A DNA stretch of 64,000 nt from Diaminobutyricibacter sp. McL0608 (GTDB lineage Bacteria; Actinomycetota; Actinomycetes; Actinomycetales; Microbacteriaceae): the NCBI RefSeq assembly GCF_039613825.1, contig NZ_CP154826.1:1984001-2048000 (forward strand), in the 5' to 3' direction. Shown here in pieces: positions 46,559-54,713 of the stretch (positions within the stretch are counted from its first letter, which is position 1; every line of letters starts with the position of its first letter). Under the pieces are notes generated by a model. That model was given only the letters and a program-made list of their open reading frames with translations. It was not told the origin of the DNA and did no database searches. The translations under genes were made by a program, and so were the position numbers.

Positions 46559-47398
46559 TCACTGCTCGGTGACGAAGTCGATGAGCTGTTCGACGCGTCC
46601 GAGGAGCTCCGGTTCGAGGTCGGCAAACGACCTCACAGTGCCGAGGATGCGCTTCCAGGCGCGTGCGACATCCGCCTGGTCCGCGTGCGGCCAGCCGAGC
46701 GCATCGCAGATGCCGTGCTTCCATTCCACGGAGCGGGGGATGACCGGCCACGCCTCCAATCCGAGCCGTTCGGGCTTCACCGACTGCCACACATCCACAT
46801 AGGGGTGTCCGACGACGAGCACGCTCTTCCCGTACGGGCCGCACGCGACCTGCTCCGCGATCCTGCTCTCCTTCGAGCCGGGGACGAGGTGGTCGACGAG
46901 CACTCCGATCCGACGCCCGGCGTCCGGCGCGAATTCGCCCACGATCTCGTCGAGGTGGTCGACGCCTTCGAGGTATTCGACGACGACCCCTTCGACCCGA
47001 AGGTCGTCGCCCCATACTTTCTCGACGAGTTCGGCGTCGTGCCGGCCTTCGACGAAGATGCGGCTTGCCCGCGCGACGCGCGCCGGAGCGCCGGCGACGC
47101 TGAACGATCCGGATGCTGTCCGCGCCCGCCTTCCCGCATCGGTCGCACGAGGGACGATCAGCGAGACGGGCTCGCCGTCGATGAGGAAGGAACCTCCGAG
47201 CGGGAATACCCGTTTTTTGCCGAAGTAGTCCTCGAGTTCGACGGTCGAACGCTCGATGCGCGTGACCGCACCGCAGAATCCGCTCGCGGCGTCTTCGACG
47301 ACGAGGTCGCGCACGGCTTCGACCTCAGGCACTGGCTTCTGTCCGGCGGTCTTCCACCCCGATGCGAGTACGTCGGAGCCGTAGCGGTCGTAGGTCAC
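46559..47398 (-). CDS. DUF3097 family protein
   Basis: 279-residue conserved actinobacterial protein of unknown role. The start GTG 47398 (VTYDRYGSDVLASG) fits the family; the frame is open for another 90 codons of unlikely sequence. VRDLVVEDAASGFCGAVTRIE (near 25-45) and FVEGRHDAELVEKVWGDDLR (near 107-126) are conserved. The latter looks like a Toprim-type or small-RNA-binding segment, though that is uncertain. TACGCT ends 6 nt before the GTG. It lies between csp and the DUF6504-like gene but is not under the SOS box. Confidence 0.82.
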   Translation of the reverse strand: MTYDRYGSDVLASGWKTAGQKPVPEVEAVRDLVVEDAASGFCGAVTRIERSTVELEDYFGKKRVFPLGGSFLIDGEPVSLIVPRATDAGRRARTASGSFSVAGAPARVARASRIFVEGRHDAELVEKVWGDDLRVEGVVVEYLEGVDHLDEIVGEFAPDAGRRIGVLVDHLVPGSKESRIAEQVACGPYGKSVLVVGHPYVDVWQSVKPERLGLEAWPVIPRSVEWKHGICDALGWPHADQADVARAWKRILGTVRSFADLEPELLGRVEQLIDFVTEQ

Positions 47399-47445
47399 CC
47401 GGCGAGCGTAGTTCGAGCTGTCATCGCGCTCGCGGAGGCACGCGG

Positions 47446-47736
47446 TCAGTCGAAGATCCGCACCAGGTTCCAGCTGAAGTCGGTGTCGTCGTGACGCACA
47501 TCGAAGACGTGCGCCTCGCCCCGATCGCTCGTCGCCTGGAACCGCCAGCCGCCGATCCGCCGCGGGACGCTGCCGACGCCGTATTCGTGGGGTTCGAACG
47601 GCCGCCACCATTCGCACGTGTCGGCCCAGACCGTCGGGGTGTCGGTGACGCGGTACGGCGTCGACCGCCATACGAGCCGGATGGGCACACCGTCATCCGT
47701 CGTCCACACCGTGACGGCCTCGTCGATCTCCGCCAT
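47446..47736 (-). CDS. DUF6504-like small protein under a LexA box
   Basis: 96 residues from ATG 47736, which has GAGGTG 7 nt before it; the ATG at 47742 would leave only one base. No signal or membrane segment. It is rich in Trp, Arg and Asp (for example TCEWWRPFEPHE and FSWNLVRIFD). I match it to DUF6504 from its pattern and from memory of such proteins near mutasome genes in actinobacteria; that link needs checking. A perfect LexA box is 23 bp upstream of this start, so the gene should be SOS-induced. Confidence 0.65.
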   Translation of the reverse strand: MAEIDEAVTVWTTDDGVPIRLVWRSTPYRVTDTPTVWADTCEWWRPFEPHEYGVGSVPRRIGGWRFQATSDRGEAHVFDVRHDDTDFSWNLVRIFD

Positions 47737-47759
47737 GCCCATTCACCTCGCTCAGGAAT

Positions 47760-47775
47760 TCGAACATATGTTCGA
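47760..47775. promoter_or_regulatory. LexA (SOS) box of the DUF6504-like gene
   Basis: TCGAACATATGTTCGA, identical in all 16 bases to the imuA' box. It is 23 bp from the ATG of the minus-strand gene and 86 bp from the plus-strand DUF1707 gene, so the small gene is the likely target. Confidence 0.93.
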
Positions 47776-47861
47776 TTGCTCGAGTGTACGTCGCCGGACC
47801 CTCACAGGGAAAGTCCTGTTCGACCGTTCCGGCGTGTCGGCGGCGGGTCCACAATGAGACC

Positions 47862-48332
47862 ATGAGCGACTTCACCGATCCGTCGGAATCCAGGATCCGC
47901 CTGAGCAACACCGAGCGCGATCAGGCTGTCGCGGCCCTCGAAGCACACGCGAGGGATGGGCGTCTCACCGACGCCGAGCTGGCGACTCGGAGCGCAGCCG
48001 CACGCGCCGCGGTCACCAGGGGCGACCTGGGCCCGCTCTTCGCCGACCTTCCCGGTGCCCTGCCTGGGTCGAACGCGACGGGGACGTTCGCCCCGGCCGA
48101 TGACGCCTCCCGCGATCGCACCTGGGATCGCGATGAGCCCCCGAGGCGGCGGCGTTACGTCTGGACTGCGATCGTCCCGTTCATCGCGCTGATCCTGTTC
48201 TTCCTCACGGGCCTGATCTGGGGTTTCGCCTTCAGCTGGCTGTGGTTCCTACTGATCCCGGTGGTCGGGATCATCGAGTACTCCTCCGACGGCGGCCAGG
48301 GCCGGGACCGCAACAGGAATCGCGACCGCTGA
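47862..48332 (+). CDS. DUF1707 domain membrane protein
   Basis: 156 residues from ATG 47862. The N-terminal DUF1707 domain (about 10-65) has RLSNTERDQAVAALEAHARD and a GRLTDAELATRSAAA motif, a short helical domain found at the N-terminus of many actinobacterial membrane proteins. A charged linker (about 80-100) is followed by two helices (about 103-123, 126-143). The function is unknown. CACAAT lies 6 nt before the ATG. Confidence 0.85.
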   Translation: MSDFTDPSESRIRLSNTERDQAVAALEAHARDGRLTDAELATRSAAARAAVTRGDLGPLFADLPGALPGSNATGTFAPADDASRDRTWDRDEPPRRRRYVWTAIVPFIALILFFLTGLIWGFAFSWLWFLLIPVVGIIEYSSDGGQGRDRNRNRDR

Positions 48333-48344
48333 CCTGGCCTCCGG

Positions 48345-49478
48345 TCAGCCGAGCGTCGTGCCGAACAGCAGGCCGAGGATATAGGTTGCGGCAGCCGCGC
48401 CGTACCCGATCCCGAGCTGTCGCAGTGCCCGCCGGAGGGGCGGCCCGCCGGAGAGAAGGCCGACGATGGCCCCGGTCGCGAGCAATACGATTCCGACGAG
48501 CACGGCTGCGACGATCACCGCGGTCGTTCCCTGGAGCCCGAAGAGGTAGGGGAGCACCGGAATGAGGGCGCCGGACGCGAAGAAGCAGAAGCTCGAGATC
48601 GCGGCACCCCAGGCCGTCCCGACCGCTTCGTGCTCGTCGACGTCTCCGTCGGATGCGGCGCCGGACACCACGGAGCTGCCCGCGTCCGGGTCGACGGTGA
48701 AGTCGCGAAGCACTTCCGTCGCATGGGCGGCGGCTTCGTCGGCGCTCATCCCGCGCGCGCGGTAGACGAGAGTGAGCTCGTTCGCGTCGACGTCGAGGTC
48801 TGGCAGTGCGGTGCGGGCCTGCGGATTCGGCGTGGATGCGTCGAGCAGCTCGCGCTGGGAACGCACCGACACGTATTCGCCCGCCCCCATCGACAGCGCT
48901 CCGGCGAGGAGCCCGGACAGGCCGGTCAGCAGGACGACGTGGGCGGGGAGCCCGCTGGCGCTGATTCCGAGGATGAGCGCCAGGTTGCTGACGAGTCCGT
49001 CGTTCGCACCGAACACGGCAGCCCGGAAAGTGCCTGACAGACGGTTGCGACCGCGAGCGGCCAGCGCGCGTACGACCTCCTCGTGGATCTGTTCGTCCGC
49101 TGCCATCGAGGGGGTCGCATCCGAGTCGGACGCGTACGGCGAGCGCGCTTCGGCGCGCTGGGCGAGCGCGAGCACGAACACCGAACCGAATCGCCGGGCC
49201 AGTACTCCGAGCGTCCGCGTGCGGAGGTCACCCTTCAGCGGTTTGCCGGCCCGGTCGCCGAGCAGTTCGAGCCAGTGCGCCTCGTGGCGGCCTTCCGCGT
49301 CGGCGAGCGCGAGCAGGATGTCCCGCTCTTCGCCTGTGCGTCGACCGGCGAGGTCCCGGTAGACGGCGGCCTCGGCGCGCTCGTCGGCGAGGTACTGGCG
49401 CCAGCGTTTGATGTCGGCGGCACTCGGCTCCCGCGGGGGAGCGGCGGAGGGGTTCGCCGGGCTGGATGGTGCGTTCAT
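48345..49478 (-). CDS. Ferritin-like/VIT1 fusion metal transporter
   Basis: 377 residues from ATG 49478, with GAAGGAAC before it. The first 130 residues are a helical ferritin-like domain with DERAEAAVYRDLA (near 30) and DAEGRHEAHWLELLG (near 57), carrying Glu and His for iron binding. The rest is a VIT1 domain: AVFGANDGLVSNLALILG (near 150) and GALSMGAGEYVSVRSQREL (near 190). This fused type is thought to bind and export iron. It is a paralogue of 39387-40109. Convergent with DUF1707 (12-bp gap). Confidence 0.9.
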   Translation of the reverse strand: MNAPSSPANPSAAPPREPSAADIKRWRQYLADERAEAAVYRDLAGRRTGEERDILLALADAEGRHEAHWLELLGDRAGKPLKGDLRTRTLGVLARRFGSVFVLALAQRAEARSPYASDSDATPSMAADEQIHEEVVRALAARGRNRLSGTFRAAVFGANDGLVSNLALILGISASGLPAHVVLLTGLSGLLAGALSMGAGEYVSVRSQRELLDASTPNPQARTALPDLDVDANELTLVYRARGMSADEAAAHATEVLRDFTVDPDAGSSVVSGAASDGDVDEHEAVGTAWGAAISSFCFFASGALIPVLPYLFGLQGTTAVIVAAVLVGIVLLATGAIVGLLSGGPPLRRALRQLGIGYGAAAATYILGLLFGTTLG

Positions 49479-49663
49479 TTCCGTTCCTTCGGTCTCGACC
49501 GAAGCACGGTGGGTCCGACGCTTCGGCCATGGCAAGCAGACGCGTTCGCGTCGAATGATTGTTCTGTGGCCGAAGGTCTCGTTCGCCCGCGGTGCGGGTG
49601 GTGTACCGGGCTGTCACAGCCAGTATGTCGACACACCGCCGCCGGATCGTGAACCGACGGGAA
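49479..49663. promoter_or_regulatory. Upstream region of the ferritin-like/VIT1 gene
   Basis: 185 bp without a supported gene between the WYL regulator and the transporter, both on the minus strand. A 14-bp palindrome GACGCG-TT-CGCGTC (49539-49552) lies 61 bp before the transporter start and could be an operator. No iron-regulator (DtxR-like) box was recognised. Confidence 0.3.
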
Positions 49664-50662
49664 CTACTCCCCTTCTCGACACAGTCTATCGGATGGGGGC
49701 GCGGCTCCTCCGGCAGCCCTCACGAACCGGTCGCCCCACGACTGCACGCGCTCAGCGAACGCCGGTGGGGACAGGACGGTGAAGTCGGCATCGACGACGC
49801 CGAGCGCGAACAGGGCCCAGTCGGAGCCATCCGATGTCATCTGCGAGCGGGTGGTGTTCGCGTCGACGGCCTCGGATCGCACCCACTGGCCGATCGTGGC
49901 GTCGACGTGTGCGATCGGTGCATGGATCAGCACGTCGATCTCCACCGGTTCCGGCGCGAGGCTGCCGAGCGAGTTGCGAACGAAGGATGCCGCGTCGTCT
50001 GCGGGCAGGGCCCGCGGACGAAAATGCGCTCCGGTCGGTCGCGGCTCGCTGAGCCGGTCGAGCCGGAAGCTGCGCCAGTCGAACCGGGTGAGATCGTAGG
50101 CGACGAGATACCAGCGTCGTCCGACCGAGACGAGCCGAAGCGGCTCCACCCGACGCCGGCTGGTCTGTCCGTCACGGGCGACGTAATCGAATTCGAGGCG
50201 TTCCTCGTCGCGGCAGGTCTGGGCGACGGTGGTGAGCACATCGTGGTCGACGGAGGGGCCGGGGCGCATTGTGCCGACCACGGTGGCGGACCGGAGCGCA
50301 TCCACTCTCCGGCGGAGCCGGGGCGGCATCACCTGCACGACTTTCGTGAGAGCTCGGACCGAGGCGTCTTCGATCCCGGCGATGCCTCCCTGCGCGGCGG
50401 TGCGGAGGCCCACGGCGAGCGCGACAGCCTCTTCGTCGTCGACCACGAGTGGCGGGAGGGACGCTCCGGCAGCGAGCTGGTATCCGCCGTCGACTCCGCG
50501 GGTCGCGTCGACGGGGTAGCCGAGGTCGCGCAGCCGATCGACGTCGCGTCGAAGGGTGCGTACCGAGACCTCGAGCCGGTCGGCGAGTTCGGCTCCCGGC
50601 CAGTAGCGATGGGTCTGCAGCAGCGAGAGGAGCTGCAGCGTGCGCGAACCGGTGGTGGCCAT
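49664..50662 (-). CDS. WYL-domain helix-turn-helix transcriptional regulator (YafY type)
   Basis: 332 residues. An N-terminal winged HTH (about 8-60, RTLQLLSLLQTHRYWPGAELADRL) precedes the WYL domain (about 140-215) with VSVGRRWYLVAYDL and FRLDRLSEPRP, and a C-terminal WCX extension. Such proteins sense a ligand or nucleic acid and act as repressors or activators. It is a distant relative of PafB and PafC in the same window. CAGACT lies 6 nt before the ATG. No target gene can be named. Confidence 0.9.
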   Translation of the reverse strand: MATTGSRTLQLLSLLQTHRYWPGAELADRLEVSVRTLRRDVDRLRDLGYPVDATRGVDGGYQLAAGASLPPLVVDDEEAVALAVGLRTAAQGGIAGIEDASVRALTKVVQVMPPRLRRRVDALRSATVVGTMRPGPSVDHDVLTTVAQTCRDEERLEFDYVARDGQTSRRRVEPLRLVSVGRRWYLVAYDLTRFDWRSFRLDRLSEPRPTGAHFRPRALPADDAASFVRNSLGSLAPEPVEIDVLIHAPIAHVDATIGQWVRSEAVDANTTRSQMTSDGSDWALFALGVVDADFTVLSPPAFAERVQSWGDRFVRAAGGAAPPSDRLCREGE

Positions 50663-50736
50663 GAGTCCAGTCTGAAGTCGATTGCGGTCAGGAACTGTCC
50701 GGTATCGATTCTAAGCCGGTCACACCGGTCAGGCGG

Positions 50737-51741
50737 TCAGTGGATCACCGTGCTGACGGTGCCGAGTCCACCGTCGCTGGGCTTCGCCTCGAGCGGCGTG
50801 GCACCCGGGCGCGAGAGCGTCAGGACCGCTCTCGTGATGTACGGGCTGCGCTCGAGGTCGCATTCGATGGCGACGATTTCGCCTGCAATATCCGATTCGG
50901 GATCGTCGCCCGCGAGGTCGACGGCGGCGACCAGGTTGAACTGCTCGGGGCCGACGAACTCCAGGTGAAGGTAGGTCACCTTGTCGATCTCTTCGCGTTC
51001 GAGCAGAACGGCGAGAACGGTGTCCGTGATCGCATCCGACGCCGGCTCGCCGATGAGGAAGCGCCGGTTGCGGTCGATCAGGATGATCGCCACGACTCCG
51101 AGCAGGACCCCGACCAGGATGGAGCCGATCGCGTCGTAGACGGCGTCGCCGGTCAGCTGGTGGGTGAGCACACCGGCGAAGGCGATAACGAGACCGATGA
51201 GGGCCGCAGCGTCCTCGGCGAACACGGCTCGGAGTGTGGTGTTGGAGGTGACCAGCACATGCTCGAGCGTGCCCGCTCCGCGCGCATCCGCCATCCGCCG
51301 GGCCTGCAGGTACGACTGCGCGAACGAGATTCCTTCGAAGACGAACGAGATCGCCAGTACGACGTATGCGACGACGAAGTTGCTTCCCGGACGGGTGCTC
51401 GTGAGCTCGGCGATTCCGTGCATGATCGAGAAGACAGCGCCGGCCGTGAAGAGGCCGAATGCCGCGATCAGGGACCACACGTACGCCTCGCGGCCGTAGC
51501 CGACCGGATGCGCCGGGTTCCGCGGTCGCGCCGACCTCCGCTCCGCCATCAGCAGGAAGATCTCGTTGCCCGCATCCGCCCACGAGTGCGCCGATTCGGC
51601 CACCATCGACGCTGAACCCGTCACGATGGCCGCGATGGTCTTCGCGATGGCCACCACGCAGTTCGCGCCGAACGCGATGATCACCGTTCGGAGGCTTCCC
51701 GCGCGTCGCCGCTTCGGATCCTGCTCGGACTCTTCGCTCAT
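50737..51741 (-). CDS. Cation diffusion facilitator family transporter
   Basis: Proton-coupled exporter of Zn(II), Fe(II) or other divalent metals. 334 residues from ATG 51741. Six membrane helices; the first metal site is HSWAD (near 55, H-x3-D) and the second FAEDAAALIG (near 170). A cytoplasmic domain (about 235-334) follows. TACTGT lies 7 nt before the ATG; the GTG at 51750 is in frame but too near that box. The next gene, the response regulator, is divergent 86 bp away. Confidence 0.9.
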   Translation of the reverse strand: MSEESEQDPKRRRAGSLRTVIIAFGANCVVAIAKTIAAIVTGSASMVAESAHSWADAGNEIFLLMAERRSARPRNPAHPVGYGREAYVWSLIAAFGLFTAGAVFSIMHGIAELTSTRPGSNFVVAYVVLAISFVFEGISFAQSYLQARRMADARGAGTLEHVLVTSNTTLRAVFAEDAAALIGLVIAFAGVLTHQLTGDAVYDAIGSILVGVLLGVVAIILIDRNRRFLIGEPASDAITDTVLAVLLEREEIDKVTYLHLEFVGPEQFNLVAAVDLAGDDPESDIAGEIVAIECDLERSPYITRAVLTLSRPGATPLEAKPSDGGLGTVSTVIH

Positions 51742-51827
51742 GCCGCACACAGTAGACCGGGGAACCGGACCGTGCGACTCGCCCGGGCCGCGCGAAGCTT
51801 CCGACTGTCACCTACTAACCTGAGGAC

Positions 51828-52508
51828 ATGTCAGCTGTCTGGGTACGCACGGCGCTCGTGGTCGAGGATCACGCGTTGATGCGCGCCCTTGTCTCTGATG
51901 CACTCAGCCACGCGGGCTTCGAGGTGCACGCGCGTTCGTCGGCTGCTGCGGCGATCGCCGACTTCGACACGATCGACCCCGACGTCCTGATCACGGATGT
52001 GGACCTGGGGGAACGCCCGAACGGGTTCGAGCTCGCAACGATCCTCCACGCCAGGGCGCCGCACACCGCCGTCGTCTTCCTGACCAACTACCCCAGATCG
52101 GCAGCGTCGTCGGGGCCCGGCGTCATTCCGGGCGCATCCTTCGTCAACAAGGCGGCGATCGACTCGGTCGACGAGCTCGTGAAGGTCGTCGAAGCGACCC
52201 TCGCCGAGCATCCGGTGACGGTGGACGTCGAGCACTCCGACGCAGATGTTCTCATCACCGGGCTCAGCCGTGCACAGCTGGACACCCTTCGCCGGATCGC
52301 GCTGGGCTGGTCGAACGTGGAGATCGCCCGGCAGCGCGGGACGAGCGTCCGCGCACTCGAGCGCACGGTGGCGCGGACCTATGAGGCACTCGGCCTCGCG
52401 AACGATGCGTCGGTGACCCCCAGGGTCGCTGCGACGAACCTGTATGTGCGCGTGTTCGGGATCGCGGTCGACGACGACGGAGCGGTTCCGGAGCAGCACT
52501 CAGCATGA
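51828..52508 (+). CDS. LuxR-type response regulator
   Basis: 226 residues. The receiver domain (about 8-125) has the acidic pair in VVEDH, phospho-acceptor D57 in ITDVDLG, the Thr in VVFLTNY and the Lys in SFVNKAA. The C-terminal GerE-type HTH (about 142-195) reads LSRAQLDTLRRIALGWSNVEIA. TAACCT ends 6 nt before the ATG, though GAGG is also present. The TGA overlaps the kinase ATG by 4 nt, so both make one two-component system; the signal is unknown. Confidence 0.88.
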   Translation: MSAVWVRTALVVEDHALMRALVSDALSHAGFEVHARSSAAAAIADFDTIDPDVLITDVDLGERPNGFELATILHARAPHTAVVFLTNYPRSAASSGPGVIPGASFVNKAAIDSVDELVKVVEATLAEHPVTVDVEHSDADVLITGLSRAQLDTLRRIALGWSNVEIARQRGTSVRALERTVARTYEALGLANDASVTPRVAATNLYVRVFGIAVDDDGAVPEQHSA

Positions 52509-54301
52509 CGGCTCGCCATCCCTGGATCGCGCGAGCCTTCGGTGACAACGCGATCACGATCTGGTCGTGGCTGCTGACTCTGCCGTTCGCGGTGACGGTC
52601 ATGGCCGGCTATGAGTTCCTCCGGGTCGGCGAGCCCGCCTGGCGCGCGTTCGCTGTCGCGGTGGTCGTCCATGTGCTGCTCGGGGGAGTCCTGCTGGCTG
52701 CGCGCGCCAGCATCCTGCGGCCGGGCCGGGGCCGGCACCGCGTCATGACCGCACTGGTCCTATTCACCGCCATCGGCGTCGTGCGTCCGCTTCTCGCAGT
52801 GACCTTGGCGGCCCCTTTCGGCATCGTGGTCGCCCAGGGCGACCTGCTCTCTCGGGTGACGATCAACGTCGTCAGCGCGCTCGTGATGCTGACGCTGATC
52901 GCGGTCGTGGTCGACATTCTGCGTGAGCACGGGGAGGTCCAGCGGCGACTGATCGCGGCGCGCACGGCCGTCGAGGAGCGTCGAGCGGATGCGGACCGAG
53001 GCGTCGAGGAACTGCGCCGGCAGTTCGCAGCAACGGTTGCTGAGCGCATCGATGCAGCGATCGGCGCGAGCGGCGGAGAGCTCGGAGCGGTGGATGCGGC
53101 GATCCTGCTGCGCAGAATCTCCGACGATGTGGTGCGTCCGATGAGCCATGAGCTGTTCCGGGATGCGGAAGCCGTGGATGCTGACGTCGAGCGTCGCGGC
53201 ACTCCGGCGGACAGGGAGGAGGGCGGACTCGACCTGGGCCGCCCCATCCGCTTCCGCGACCGTCTCCGGCGCGTCGCGTCCGGGCTGCAGCCTGATCCTC
53301 CGATCGTGATCACTCTCGTGTACCTGGTTCTCGTCTTCCCGCACTTCCTCACGACCTACGGACTTGGAGTGACGATCATCCAGACGCCTGTCATCGGCGG
53401 CATCTACCTCGCCGGCAATGCCGCCACGTTCGCCGTCGGCTCGCGCATCCCGTCGGCGACGTGGCGGATCACGGCGATCGTCGCCTGCTACACCGGTGTG
53501 GCCCTCGTCGCGGCCGTGCAGAACGGCGCCGCACTGTCGGTGTTCGGGTATTCGGCCGAGTTCTACTGGGCTGAGGTCGCCAGCTACCCGTTCGTCGCTG
53601 TCACCATCGCGCTCATCCGCTCGGTCTCCGTGCAGTTGCACGGAGACGAGGATGCGCTCGCCGCGTCGCTTCGGGAGCGCGTGCGTCTGGCGACCAGGGC
53701 CCAGCACCGGCTCAAGGACGTGCGGCTCCGCCTGTCGCACGTGCTGCATTCGACGGTCCAGGCGGAACTTATCGCGGTGTCCCTGGGTCTCGGCGGTCAG
53801 CGGGCGCGAACGGATGAACGGACGCACGGTGCAGGAGGCGACGTGCGCCCGGTGGATGCGTCGGCGGTCGTCGCCGGGACCGTCGCCGACATCAAGCGTG
53901 CGTTGCTGTCGCCTTCGGTGCAGCGGGCGCCGTCCGCACGAGACGGGATCGAGGGGATCCTCGCGATGTGGGGGACCGCGCTCCGCATCGAGGTCGACAT
54001 CGACGACGAGGTCTGGCACCTTCTCGACTCCGACCCCACGCGGGCCTCGGCTGTCGTCGACGCGTTGTCGGAGGGTCTCACCAATGCCGTCCGCCACGGT
54101 CGCGGGGTCACGGCAGCCCTGATCATCCGGCATGATCCCGGCGCGGACGAGGTGATCGTCGAACTCCGCTCGGAAGGGACCATTGCCCAGCCGCGACACG
54201 GCGACGCCGGAATCGGCCTCGCCGCACTTCGGCGGATCGGTTCGCGGGTGAGCATCCGAGCCGAGGACGAGCACGTCGTGCTCACCGTGGTCGTCAGCTG
54301 A
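52505..54301 (+). CDS. Membrane sensor histidine kinase, partner of the LuxR regulator
   Basis: 598 residues. Unusual layout: four membrane helices (about 20-140), a charged coiled coil (about 140-185), a linker, then a second block of about four helices (265-385). Next come the phosphorylation domain with His415 in LSHVLHSTVQAEL and an HATPase domain with ALSEGLTNAVRHG (N box) and GDAGIGLAALRRI (G box). HisKA_3-type kinases have Asp right after the His; here it is Ser416. Kinase function is likely, but activity may differ. Confidence 0.82.
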   Translation: MTARHPWIARAFGDNAITIWSWLLTLPFAVTVMAGYEFLRVGEPAWRAFAVAVVVHVLLGGVLLAARASILRPGRGRHRVMTALVLFTAIGVVRPLLAVTLAAPFGIVVAQGDLLSRVTINVVSALVMLTLIAVVVDILREHGEVQRRLIAARTAVEERRADADRGVEELRRQFAATVAERIDAAIGASGGELGAVDAAILLRRISDDVVRPMSHELFRDAEAVDADVERRGTPADREEGGLDLGRPIRFRDRLRRVASGLQPDPPIVITLVYLVLVFPHFLTTYGLGVTIIQTPVIGGIYLAGNAATFAVGSRIPSATWRITAIVACYTGVALVAAVQNGAALSVFGYSAEFYWAEVASYPFVAVTIALIRSVSVQLHGDEDALAASLRERVRLATRAQHRLKDVRLRLSHVLHSTVQAELIAVSLGLGGQRARTDERTHGAGGDVRPVDASAVVAGTVADIKRALLSPSVQRAPSARDGIEGILAMWGTALRIEVDIDDEVWHLLDSDPTRASAVVDALSEGLTNAVRHGRGVTAALIIRHDPGADEVIVELRSEGTIAQPRHGDAGIGLAALRRIGSRVSIRAEDEHVVLTVVVS

Positions 54302-54461
54302 CCACAGCGGATGTCGCATTGACCGACCATCCACCCGCTGGAGTCGGTGGTCCTTTGTAGCCTCGAAGCAGAACACCGGGGCCGCCATCTTCGCGACCCG
54401 AACGTGAAGAGCCGGCCCCGGATTCCAGGTGTGTACGAGAACGCCAGTGCGACGTCACAGA

Positions 54462-54494
54462 AGAATGCCCCGATCGTGATGATCGGGGCATTCT
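54462..54494. terminator. Bidirectional hairpin between kinase gene and tRNA-Leu
   Basis: AGAATGCCCCGATC and GATCGGGGCATTCT form a perfect 14-bp stem around a GTGAT loop, 160 bp after the kinase stop and 25 bp beyond the tRNA 3' end. It suits termination of both convergent units, though the T tract on either strand is short. The rest of 54302-54519 shows no gene. Confidence 0.75.
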
Positions 54495-54519
54495 CTGTTA
54501 CTGCTGTCTCAACACAGTG

Positions 54520-54604
54520 TGTCCGAGGGGGGACTTGAACCCCCACGCCCTATACGGGCACTAGCACCTCAAGCTAGCGCGTCTGCCATTTCCGCCACCC
54601 GGAC
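54520..54604 (-). tRNA. tRNA-Leu (anticodon GAG)
   Basis: Folds as an 85-nt class II tRNA: acceptor arms GTCCGGG and CTCGGAC (one G-U pair), anticodon stem CTAGC/GCTAG around TTGAGGT, a long variable arm with the GCCC/GGGC stem, and T-arm GGGGG-TTCAAGT-CCCCC. GAG reads CUC and CUU leucine codons. The CCA end is not encoded. A TAAGGT -10-like box lies about 35 bp upstream, at about 54640-54645. Confidence 0.95.
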
Positions 54605-54713
54605 AGGTGGATGAGCCGCTGACGAATCAGCCGCCGACGTAAGACCTTAGCACGAAAATCGAGGCCTGTTCGTCGCAGTGGTGAGCCCCGGATCGCACCG
54701 GTAGCGTTGTGCC

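Noticed and set aside
47760-47862. LexA box as operator of the DUF1707 gene
   Set aside because: The box is 86 bp from that start, which has its own CACAAT box 6 nt upstream; the minus-strand gene is much nearer.
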